From Spirochaetaceae bacterium (GTDB lineage: Bacteria; Spirochaetota; Spirochaetia; B11-G9): 6,023 bases of DNA. Positions 1 to 5,860 of this stretch are shown one piece after another. Under the pieces are notes generated by a model. It saw nothing but the letters and a program-made list of their open reading frames with translations, had not been told where the DNA came from and made no database searches. Numbering within the stretch: the first letter of the stretch is position 1; each line of letters opens with the position of its first letter. The stretch spans positions 1-6,023 of the forward strand of contig JAUVLL010000212.1 of assembly GCA_030600745.1 (NCBI GenBank), in the 5' to 3' direction. Both the position numbers and the translations under genes were made by a program.

Positions 1-368
1 TTTTTAATAAGATAGTGCTCTAAAACACCCTTTTCTTTGGGAGGCATTGCATCAACAACTGCCCAATATATTTTTTTTACCCCGTTTTCCCTGAACATAT
101 TGTTAAGCCGGCTAAGTGCTTTGCTGGTTTTAGCAAATATCACTGCACCGCTTGTTGGCCGGTCAAGGCGGTGAACTACTCCAAGAAATACATTCCCCGG
201 CTTATTATAGGCAGTCTTTATATATTCACGCACCTTATCCGCCAATGTTTCATCCCCGGTTTTATCTCCCTGAACAATCTCTGAAGTAAGTTTATTTACA
301 ACTATTAAATGATTATCTTCAAATAGTATTCTTTTTTTTATTGGAATATCTTCCCTCTTATACTTCAT
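1..368 (-). CDS. RluA-family RNA pseudouridine synthase, N-terminal 122 residues (3' end outside window)
   Basis: The product isomerises specific uridines in rRNA or tRNA to pseudouridine in the cytoplasm. The first 122 residues are present and the gene continues past the left edge; family members are usually 220-320 residues, so about half is missing. Residues 66-74 read HRLDRPTSG, the RluA signature with Asp69 as the catalytic aspartate. Residues 17-26 (EDNHLIVVNK) form the usual strand before the active site, and LGVVHRLD and AVIFAKTSKALSRL follow the family pattern. There are only about 16 residues before the catalytic domain, so no S4 RNA-binding domain precedes it. The normal K-P-x-G after NK is replaced by KLTSE (residues 26-30). 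The start ATG lies 6 bases after the parC stop and has an AGGAG site inside the end of parC, so translation is probably coupled. The exact target uridine (RluA, RluC or RluD type) cannot be told from this half. Confidence 0.93.
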   Translation of the reverse strand, partial: MKYKREDIPIKKRILFEDNHLIVVNKLTSEIVQGDKTGDETLADKVREYIKTAYNKPGNVFLGVVHRLDRPTSGAVIFAKTSKALSRLNNMFRENGVKKIYWAVVDAMPPKEKGVLEHYLIK

Positions 369-374
369 TAATGA

Positions 375-2291
375 TCAACTCCTGGGTTTCCTGAATCTAA
401 TTAATTTTATCTCTTTGGTACTTAGTCTATTCCCGCCTGCTCTGACATTCTTCACAAGAAAATCAGATACCGGTAAGGATTCCTCCAGAATTTTAATTCT
501 TGGTTTTGGTACATAGACAATGGCTATTTCCACATCCGCTTTTATAGTCAGCTTCAGCAGCTTACTGTCATCAGGAACAGCCAGATAAGACTTTTCCATA
601 ATAAACTTCTCTATTTTAAAGCGCTTTAAAAAGATATATTTTGTTTTTTTATTCTGATAAAGTATGGAAAAGATAATATTATTCAGACTTTCCTTATCCG
701 CATTACCACAAAAAAGCATTCCTTTGTCCACAAATAATCTATGGGGAACATCTGTCACAGAATAGATACCATTCTTTCTTATTATCAGCACCCTGTCGTA
801 AGATGAGACCTTAAACAGGGACTTACCTGTTTTTACATCAGTTCCCAAATACCCGGTATCATCATCATAATAGATATCGATATCTCTTTGAGCAGCTTCC
901 CTTGCATCAACCTTTTGAAAAGAAGTTATTTCTGTTTTTCTTTCAAACCTGCTTTTATTTTCTTTAAGCACTTCTTCAAGAAAACCCACAGCATATTCTG
1001 TCAGGTTCTTCAACTTATATCTTACATCTTTCAATCTGACCTCAAGTTCTTCGATCTCTTTTCTTGCTTTGTTAATATCATAAAGAGAAATACGTCGTAT
1101 TGGAATCTTAAGTAATTTTTCAACATCTTCTTCTGTAACTTCCCTTTTTATCTCTTTTTTATAGGGAATAAACCCATCAATTACTGCTTTTCTAACCGTC
1201 TCACTGGTAGATTTATCTTCTATATCTTTGTAGATCCTCTCTTCAATAAATATTCTTTCCAGAGTTCTTGCATGAATCTTATCTTTAAGATCTGCTTCCA
1301 TTACATTAAGTTCTGCCTTAAGTACTTCTAAAAGATGCTTCACATGATAAGCTATTATTTCACTTACGGTCATAATAACAGGCATATTATCTTTAATAAC
1401 AAGAAGGTTGATGGATATTGAACTTTCACAATCTGTGAAAGCATAGAGAGAATCTACGACATCCCTTGTATGAACATTTCGAGGCAGCTTAATCTCGATC
1501 TCAATTGTTTCGGTTGTAAAATCATTAATACTTCCGATTTTTATCTTACCTTTTCTGGATGCATTCTCAATGGATGTAATAATGCTTTCGGTTGTTGTTC
1601 CAAAGGGTATTTCCCTGATTACTATTCTCTTGGAATCAGAAGTATCAAATTTTGCTCTTACAAGAACTTTACCCAATCCATCCTGGTAATCGGATACATC
1701 AATAAATCCGCCCCCGATAAAATCCGGAAAAAGTTGAAATGATTCTCCATGAAGTGCAGAAATAACAGCCTCTAAAACTTCGTTAAAATTGTGAGGGAGT
1801 ATCTTTGTCGCCATACCAACTGCAATACCTTCTGCCCCCTGAATAAGCAGGACGGGAATTTTTGAGGGGAAAGCAACTGGCTCTCGATTCCTACCATCAT
1901 AGGATTCTTCATACTCAGTAATTGCGGGGCTGTATAAAATCTTTTTAGCAAAGGGAAGAAGACGACACTCAATATATCTGGCAGCTGATGCAGCATCTCC
2001 TGTAAAAACATTACCAAAATTACCCTGTTTTTCAATAAAAACTTCCTTGTTGGCAAGAACAACCAGAGCTGAATATATAGATGCATCACCATGGGGATGA
2101 TACTTCATACAGTTACCAACCACATTGGCAACTTTATGAAATTTCCCATCATCCATTTCAAAAAGAGAGTGAAGAATTCTTCTCTGAACAGGTTTAAAGC
2201 CATCTCTAATATCCGGAATAGCTCTGTCTTTAATTACATATGATGCATATTCAAGAAAATTCTGTTTATAGAGGGTTTCCACATAACTCAT
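375..2291 (-). CDS. parC: DNA topoisomerase IV subunit A (ParC), short form, 638 aa
   Basis: This is the DNA-breaking subunit of a type IIA topoisomerase; with ParE it relaxes supercoils and unlinks daughter chromosomes. The N-terminal winged-helix region carries IPDIRDGFKPVQRRIL (25-40), KYHPHGD (63-69) and ARYIECRL (104-111). Tyr106 is the tyrosine that attaches to DNA and Arg105 its partner. The tower has GIAVGMAT (155-162) with the intercalating Ile156. Residues about 320-430 form the long coiled coil with the C-gate. From about 465 to 638 there is a reduced C-terminal domain, much shorter than that of GyrA (about 875 aa) or E. coli ParC (about 750 aa). I see no GyrA box (QRRGGKG), which favours topoisomerase IV over gyrase. 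The positions matching E. coli GyrA Ser83 and Asp87 are Ala70 and Ser74. The ATG overlaps the parE stop by one base (TAATG). The assignment as ParC rather than a second GyrA rests on the short C-terminus and the pairing with parE. Confidence 0.95.
   Translation of the reverse strand: MSYVETLYKQNFLEYASYVIKDRAIPDIRDGFKPVQRRILHSLFEMDDGKFHKVANVVGNCMKYHPHGDASIYSALVVLANKEVFIEKQGNFGNVFTGDAASAARYIECRLLPFAKKILYSPAITEYEESYDGRNREPVAFPSKIPVLLIQGAEGIAVGMATKILPHNFNEVLEAVISALHGESFQLFPDFIGGGFIDVSDYQDGLGKVLVRAKFDTSDSKRIVIREIPFGTTTESIITSIENASRKGKIKIGSINDFTTETIEIEIKLPRNVHTRDVVDSLYAFTDCESSISINLLVIKDNMPVIMTVSEIIAYHVKHLLEVLKAELNVMEADLKDKIHARTLERIFIEERIYKDIEDKSTSETVRKAVIDGFIPYKKEIKREVTEEDVEKLLKIPIRRISLYDINKARKEIEELEVRLKDVRYKLKNLTEYAVGFLEEVLKENKSRFERKTEITSFQKVDAREAAQRDIDIYYDDDTGYLGTDVKTGKSLFKVSSYDRVLIIRKNGIYSVTDVPHRLFVDKGMLFCGNADKESLNNIIFSILYQNKKTKYIFLKRFKIEKFIMEKSYLAVPDDSKLLKLTIKADVEIAIVYVPKPRIKILEESLPVSDFLVKNVRAGGNRLSTKEIKLIRFRKPRS
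379..383 (-). promoter_or_regulatory. Ribosome binding site for the pseudouridine synthase gene, inside parC
   Basis: The minus strand reads AGGAG 10 bases before the ATG at 368. It coincides with the last two sense codons of parC (Arg637-Ser638), so ribosomes finishing parC stop directly on the initiation region. This supports the ATG at 368 as the start and suggests translational coupling. Confidence 0.7.
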
Positions 2292-4090
2292 TATATAAGA
2301 TTCTCCATTATATACTCTCTCCTGTCAGGAGTATTTTTTCCCATATAAAACTGCATAGTCTCCCGGACATTCTTAAGAGTTTTTATATTAACCCTTACAA
2401 GCCTCATATCCTCACCAATGAATTGACCAAATTCCTTTGGAGAGATTTCACCAAGTCCTTTAAACCGGGTTACTTCAGCATTGCTTATCTCTTTAAAAGC
2501 TTCATCCCGTTCCTTTATATTGTAACAATATATGGTTTTTTTCTTATTTCTCACTCGAAAAAGAGGAGTTTCCAGTATATAAACACGTCCGGCAACAATA
2601 AGCTCTTCAAAATAACTCAGGAAGTAGGTTAATAAAAGGTTCCGGATATGAAACCCGTCAAAATCGGCATCAGTTGCAATTACTATTCTGCCGTAACGAA
2701 GATTCTCAATATCATTCTCTATTCCAAGAGCCATCATCATATTGTAAAGCTCTTCATTTCGATATATATCCGCCCTCTTTTTTCCAAATACATTTTGGGG
2801 TTTTCCCCGAAGCGAAAAGATTGCCTGAGTGTAAACATCCCTGGACGAAACCATAGATCCCGAAGCAGATTCTCCCTCTGTAATAAAAAGGGTACTAAGA
2901 TCTCCATTTTTATCCCAAAGATGCCGCTTACAGTCTTTCAGTTTTGGAATCTTTAAAGAAATTTTCCTGGCAGCTTCCTTAGCCTCTTTCTTTACTGCAT
3001 TTAACTCCTTTCGAAGTTTCTCATTGTTTACAATTTTCTCTTCAAGCCTTTTTGCAGCAGTGCCGTTTTTATGAAGAAAATCTACAACTGCAGATTTTAC
3101 ATCCTGTATTATCCAGCTCCGAACCTCTGTATTTCCAAGTTTATTCTTTGTCTGACTTTCAAAAACAGGATTCTGAAGTTTTACTGCAACAGCCCCTGCA
3201 ACACCTTCACGGACATCAATACCTGAATAGTTTTTCTGCAAAAACTCATTAACCCCTTTTAGGAGCCCCTCACGATAAGCGCTCTGATGGGTACCTCCAT
3301 CACTGGTAAACTGCCCGTTAACAAAAGAAAAATAGGTCTCTCCATAATTATTTGTATGAGTAAAAGCAAACTCTATCCTTTTATTTTTTGAAAACCCAAT
3401 TTCGTAAAGAGTATTGGCATCCCCTATTTCTGAACTTAAAAAATCAAAAAGCCCGTTTTTAGATACAAACTTCTTTCTGTTAAAAATAAGAGAAAGTCCG
3501 GAGTTAAGACATGCATAGATCCACATTCTTTGTTCAATAAACTCCGGATTAAAAGTATACTCCCCAAATATTTCCTCATCCGGTATAAATTCTATAAAGG
3601 TGCCGTCTTTCTCATCTTCTATTTTCCCTTTCCTTTTGGAAATAAGAATGCCCCTCTCAAATATCGCTTCCTTATACTTTCCATCCCTGAAGGCCACAAC
3701 CCTGAACCTGCTGGATAATGCATTTACAGCCTTTGTACCGACACCGTTCAAACCAACTGAAAACTGAAAAACTTCATCGTTATACTTGGCACCGGTATTT
3801 ATAATAGAAACACAATCTATTACCTTACCAAGAGGGATACCACGACCATAATCTCTTACTTTTATAGTTCTATTGTCCAGTTTAACAATTATTTTGTCTC
3901 CGAATCCCATAATATATTCATCGATACAGTTATCCACAACCTCTTTTAAAAGTATGTAAATACCATCATCAACATTTGATCCATCTCCAAGCCGGCCAAT
4001 ATACATGCCGGTACGAAGACGGATATGTTCAAGCGAGCTTAGGGTTGTTATCTTGCTTTCATCGTAAATTGTATTTTTTTTTGCACTCAT
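2291..4090 (-). CDS. parE: DNA topoisomerase IV subunit B (ParE), 599 aa
   Basis: This is the ATPase and TOPRIM subunit of the type IIA topoisomerase formed with ParC. The GHKL ATPase domain shows EVVDNCIDEY (50-59; Glu50 catalytic base, Asn54 Mg-binding), RDYGRGIP (79-86; Asp80 contacts adenine) and GLNGVGTKAVNALS (113-126). The transducer carries the QTKNKLG loop (313-319), whose lysine contacts ATP phosphate. The TOPRIM domain has TEGESASGS (404-412, metal-binding Glu405), SLRGKPQN (426-433) and ATDADFDGFHIR (472-483, with Asp474, Asp476 and Asp478). RFKGLGEISPKEF marks the conserved C-terminal tail. It lacks the roughly 170-residue TOPRIM insertion found in enterobacterial GyrB, and LNGVG in place of LHGVG fits the spirochaete/Bacteroidetes ParE group. 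The ATG at 4090 is the first possible start, because an in-frame stop lies at 4108-4106. It has only a weak GGA site (4099-4097). Glu407 and Glu141 occupy known drug-contact positions. Confidence 0.96.
   Translation of the reverse strand: MSAKKNTIYDESKITTLSSLEHIRLRTGMYIGRLGDGSNVDDGIYILLKEVVDNCIDEYIMGFGDKIIVKLDNRTIKVRDYGRGIPLGKVIDCVSIINTGAKYNDEVFQFSVGLNGVGTKAVNALSSRFRVVAFRDGKYKEAIFERGILISKRKGKIEDEKDGTFIEFIPDEEIFGEYTFNPEFIEQRMWIYACLNSGLSLIFNRKKFVSKNGLFDFLSSEIGDANTLYEIGFSKNKRIEFAFTHTNNYGETYFSFVNGQFTSDGGTHQSAYREGLLKGVNEFLQKNYSGIDVREGVAGAVAVKLQNPVFESQTKNKLGNTEVRSWIIQDVKSAVVDFLHKNGTAAKRLEEKIVNNEKLRKELNAVKKEAKEAARKISLKIPKLKDCKRHLWDKNGDLSTLFITEGESASGSMVSSRDVYTQAIFSLRGKPQNVFGKKRADIYRNEELYNMMMALGIENDIENLRYGRIVIATDADFDGFHIRNLLLTYFLSYFEELIVAGRVYILETPLFRVRNKKKTIYCYNIKERDEAFKEISNAEVTRFKGLGEISPKEFGQFIGEDMRLVRVNIKTLKNVRETMQFYMGKNTPDRREYIMENLI
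2303..2306 (-). promoter_or_regulatory. Probable ribosome binding site for parC, inside parE
   Basis: The minus strand reads GGAG (in the context ATGGAGAATC) 11 bases before the parC ATG, within the last codons of parE (Met-Glu-Asn-Leu-Ile-stop). The match is short and the spacing a little long, so re-initiation through the TAATG overlap probably contributes to parC translation. Confidence 0.5.
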
Positions 4091-4107
4091 GAATAATCCA
4101 TTGTATT

Positions 4108-4113
4108 ATTTTA
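4108..4113 (-). promoter_or_regulatory. Candidate -10 element for the parE-parC operon
   Basis: The minus strand reads TAAAAT, five of six matches to TATAAT, about 18 bases before the parE start. No good TTGACA-like -35 sits 16-18 bases further upstream; that stretch is occupied by the inverted repeat at 4126-4142. In such AT-rich DNA a -10 match alone is weak evidence. Confidence 0.3.
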
Positions 4114-4125
4114 ATTAATCTCCGA

Positions 4126-4142
4126 TTAGAACAGCATTCTAA
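4126..4142. repeat. 17-bp inverted repeat in the ppiC/parE divergent region, possible operator
   Basis: The plus strand reads TTAGAA, then CAGCA, then TTCTAA: perfect 6-base arms around a 5-base centre. It lies 36-52 bases upstream of the parE ATG, where a -35 box would fall for the candidate -10 at 4113-4108, and about 100 bases upstream of ppiC. The size and symmetry fit a dimeric regulator site. The core GAACAGCATTC only loosely resembles the Firmicutes-type LexA box (GAAC-N4-GTTC), so no regulator is assigned. Chance is possible in AT-rich DNA. Confidence 0.4.
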
Positions 4143-4156
4143 CACGGGGAAGCAGA

Positions 4157-4168
4157 TTCTTTAAAGAA
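4157..4168. repeat. 12-bp perfect palindrome in the divergent region
   Basis: TTCTTTAAAGAA is its own reverse complement with no central spacer. It lies 14 bases from the repeat at 4126-4142, in the 154-base gap between the divergent parE and ppiC genes. It may be a second protein-binding site or simply AT-rich coincidence. Confidence 0.3.
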
Positions 4169-4183
4169 GAAGCCTTGAATTTC

Positions 4184-4210
4184 TTAACAATTTAATAGAT
4201 TTTATATAGA
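4184..4210 (+). promoter_or_regulatory. Candidate promoter for ppiC
   Basis: TTAACA (4184-4189, four of six matches to TTGACA) is followed after 15 bases by TATAGA (4205-4210, four of six matches to TATAAT). The overlapping TATATA (4203-4208) is an alternative -10. The region just upstream of ppiC is very AT-rich and a transcript from here would have a short leader. The spacing is shorter than ideal, so this is tentative. Confidence 0.3.
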
Positions 4211-4233
4211 TAAACTACACTCTGGGTGGAAAC

Positions 4234-4238
4234 AGGAG
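4234..4238 (+). promoter_or_regulatory. Ribosome binding site for ppiC
   Basis: AGGAG lies 6 bases before the ATG at 4245. This is good Shine-Dalgarno placement and fixes the start over the nearby out-of-frame TTG (4241) and ATG (4250). Confidence 0.8.
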
Positions 4239-4244
4239 AATTGG

Positions 4245-4520
4245 ATGGAATGGAGAGCAAGTCATATACTGATAAAAGAGAGAAGCCACGCACAGGAACT
4301 CCTGCGAAAGATAAAACAGGGAGCAAGTTTTGAGGCCATTGCAAGAGATTATTCAACCTGCCCCAGTAAATCCAAAGGCGGAGACCTTGGCTGGTTTGGA
4401 GAAGGGAAAATGGTTCCACAATTTGAAGCAGCTGTAAAAAGAATGGGAATCGGTTCAGTCAGCGATCTTGTTCAGACTCAATTTGGATTTCACATTATTA
4501 AACTGACTGGAAAAAAGTAA
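4245..4520 (+). CDS. ppiC: Small cytosolic parvulin-type peptidyl-prolyl cis-trans isomerase (PpiC-like), 91 aa
   Basis: This is a single-domain parvulin that speeds cis-trans isomerisation of X-Pro bonds and so assists protein folding. At 91 residues it is almost the size of E. coli PpiC (Par10, 93 aa), and the rotamase domain fills the whole protein. Active-site elements are all visible: ASHILI (5-10, His7), STCPS (37-41, Cys39 matching the catalytic Cys of Pin1 and Par10), the GGDLGWF loop (45-51), MVPQF (56-60, Met56 and Phe60 lining the proline pocket) and QFGFHIIKL (79-87, His83). There is no signal peptide, lipobox or membrane segment, so it should act in the cytoplasm, unlike SurA or PrsA. 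It is transcribed divergently from parE and ends 17 bases before the convergent amidohydrolase gene, so it appears to be a single-gene unit. Its clients are unknown. Confidence 0.95.
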   Translation: MEWRASHILIKERSHAQELLRKIKQGASFEAIARDYSTCPSKSKGGDLGWFGEGKMVPQFEAAVKRMGIGSVSDLVQTQFGFHIIKLTGKK

Positions 4521-4537
4521 AAAAAATCCTCCTTTTA
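4521..4537. other. Convergent 3' junction between ppiC and the amidohydrolase gene
   Basis: The two stop codons face each other across 17 bases. The junction reads as an A-run, then TCCTCC, then a T-rich run, so each strand has a U-rich tail at its 3' side. The only foldable element is a weak stem of A-T pairs around TCCTCC; no GC-rich intrinsic terminator is visible. A second in-frame TAA directly follows the amidohydrolase stop. Transcripts from the two genes probably overlap at their 3' ends unless Rho or the weak A-T structure stops them. Confidence 0.4.
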
Positions 4538-5860
4538 TTATTCTTCTTTCCAAATCAGATTATATGTAAGAGAATCCAGCAATTCCTCATATTTATCCTT
4601 TGAGAACTCTGCTTTAAAATCTGCTGTAATTTTCTCAGCCATACACTCATCACCAAAAAGCAGATCAATTACCGTCAAAGCATTTATCTTTGCAGGAATA
4701 ATGAACGCCATTTCTTCGTCAGTCACCTTAAAGTCTTTTGAATGAAGATCTCCCGAAAAAGCACCAACCATGGGATGAATTCCCGGTTTCAAGTGGGTCA
4801 CATCCCCCATGTCGGTTGAACCTCCGAAGGGACCCAGACAGGATACATTATCTTCTCCTACAATCTCTGCAGCATTCTTCATCCATAAAGCAGAGAGCTG
4901 CTTATCATTTCTTAAAGGCATGTATCCGGCAGTAGTTGTTATCTCAACACTTGCGCCAACCCCCATTGCTCCTGCTTTAAGAGATCTGTCAACTTTTATA
5001 TTAGTGGCCCTGATGGCTTCGGTTGTTCTGGCCCGGACATACATTTCAGAGGTAACATCACCGGGAACTACATTAACACTGTCTCCTCCCTTTGTGATAA
5101 TAGGGTGAACCCGAACCATATCCTGATCCCGAAAAGTTTCCCGCTGGGAATGGATAGAAGTCAGTGCGATATTAAATGCATTAAGTGCATTTATTCCCTT
5201 CTCCGGTGCTACTCCTGCATGAGAGGCTCTTCCCCTAAAACGCGCAAATTTTCCAATAAAACCGTTGCTTCCATCATTCATAAACACATTCCTGCCGGGA
5301 AGATCTGACTGTGCATGGTTCATTATTACCAGATCTATATCATCAAACTCACCCAGATGAATGAGCTCCTGCTTCCCTCCGAAGTATTTTATCTTCCCTT
5401 CATCCTTAAGCCCCTGCCGGAATTCCAGATCGATGAATTCTTCTGCAGGAACGGCGAACAGCACCACACTGCCGTTTAGTTCATTAATGATATGCCGCAG
5501 ACCGAATCCTGTTCCTACCATCCATGCTATCTGGGCAAAATGTCCGCATGCATGCACTGCACCTGTTTCGGAATCGGCTGCAGGATGGTCGTGATTTATC
5601 AGCGCATCAAGCTCTCCAATAATCCCTACAACAGGTCCCGGCCGGGCACCCTTAAGGGTGCCCCTGATACCGGTTATAGCAAGACCTCTTTTAACATCAA
5701 TATTCCATCCTGAAAAGATACGGTCAACCTTCTCCGCAGTCCTGTATTCCCTGTATCCGACTTCCGGTTCCGCAAAAATCTCCTTTCCAAGATTTATTAT
5801 ACTTTCCCGGTTAAGATCAATGTCTTCCAGGGCCTTTGTTTTAATTTCCTTAAGGGTCAT
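4538..5860 (-). CDS. M20-family metal-dependent amidohydrolase (aminoacylase / AbgB-like), 440 aa
   Basis: This is a cytosolic zinc- or manganese-type hydrolase of the M20 group that includes N-acyl-amino-acid, IAA-amino-acid and p-aminobenzoyl-glutamate hydrolases; it would cleave an amide bond. Catalytic-domain motifs are GELDAL (82-87), HACGH (103-107; Cys105 and His107 as metal ligands), VPAEEF (137-142; Glu140 as general base, Glu141 as ligand), MNHAQ (180-184; His182) and GDLHSKDF (370-377; His373). The inserted dimerisation lid runs from about 195 to 310, with GRASHAGVAPEKGINALNAF (210-229) and the DSVNVVPGDV motif (260-269). GGSTDMGDVTHLKPGIHP (346-363) resembles the AbgB subgroup. 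There is no signal peptide. HACGH is followed by FAQ, not the D-x-H common in simple M20D aminoacylases. The ATG overlaps the stop of an upstream membrane-protein gene (ATGA), suggesting that the hydrolase acts on something this protein transports. The substrate is not determinable here. Confidence 0.93.
   Translation of the reverse strand: MTLKEIKTKALEDIDLNRESIINLGKEIFAEPEVGYREYRTAEKVDRIFSGWNIDVKRGLAITGIRGTLKGARPGPVVGIIGELDALINHDHPAADSETGAVHACGHFAQIAWMVGTGFGLRHIINELNGSVVLFAVPAEEFIDLEFRQGLKDEGKIKYFGGKQELIHLGEFDDIDLVIMNHAQSDLPGRNVFMNDGSNGFIGKFARFRGRASHAGVAPEKGINALNAFNIALTSIHSQRETFRDQDMVRVHPIITKGGDSVNVVPGDVTSEMYVRARTTEAIRATNIKVDRSLKAGAMGVGASVEITTTAGYMPLRNDKQLSALWMKNAAEIVGEDNVSCLGPFGGSTDMGDVTHLKPGIHPMVGAFSGDLHSKDFKVTDEEMAFIIPAKINALTVIDLLFGDECMAEKITADFKAEFSKDKYEELLDSLTYNLIWKEE
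5173..5193. repeat. Inverted repeat inside the amidohydrolase gene
   Basis: TAAATGCA and TGCATTTA are perfect 8-base arms around TTAAG. The repeat falls in the codons for Ile-Asn-Ala-Leu-Asn-Ala-Phe (223-229), where the doubled Asn-Ala codons partly create the symmetry. It could form a hairpin in the mRNA, but a coding explanation is sufficient. Confidence 0.45.
5637..5663. repeat. Two overlapping perfect palindromes inside the amidohydrolase gene
   Basis: A 10-base palindrome CCCGGCCGGG (5637-5646) runs directly into a 20-base perfect palindrome (5644-5663) made of GGGCACCC, TTAA and GGGTGCCC. The second could form an 8-base-pair GC-rich stem with a four-base loop in the mRNA, roughly 200 bases into the gene. 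It encodes Gly67-Thr-Leu-Lys-Gly-Ala72, a common M20 turn, so codon choice at conserved residues may explain it. No U-run follows on either strand, so it is not an intrinsic terminator. Confidence 0.7.

Noticed and set aside
888..1115. Plus-strand open frame of 75 codons inside parC, and similar frames of 60-130 codons across 1470-3718
   Set aside because: They lie antisense to conserved ParC and ParE sequence, show no domain, have skewed hydrophobic/Lys/Phe composition typical of the reverse complement, and lack convincing ribosome sites.
2312..2340. Plus-strand hairpin-like sequence (CTCCTG-T-CAGGAG) followed by a T-run, resembling an intrinsic terminator
   Set aside because: It lies inside the parE coding sequence on the opposite strand, encodes the conserved PDRREY stretch, the full 6-bp arms leave too small a loop, and no plus-strand gene precedes it.
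4192..4419. Minus-strand open frame of 75 codons across ppiC
   Set aside because: It is antisense to a clear PpiC domain and has no recognisable motif.
4527..4534. Strong Shine-Dalgarno sequence AAGGAGGA on the minus strand just after the amidohydrolase stop
   Set aside because: No usable start codon follows at suitable spacing; the next ATG is immediately followed by TGA. It is the complement of the T/C-rich convergent junction.
5546..5555. Palindrome GCATGCATGC
   Set aside because: It is fully explained by the codons of the conserved His-Ala-Cys-Gly-His metal motif of the amidohydrolase.
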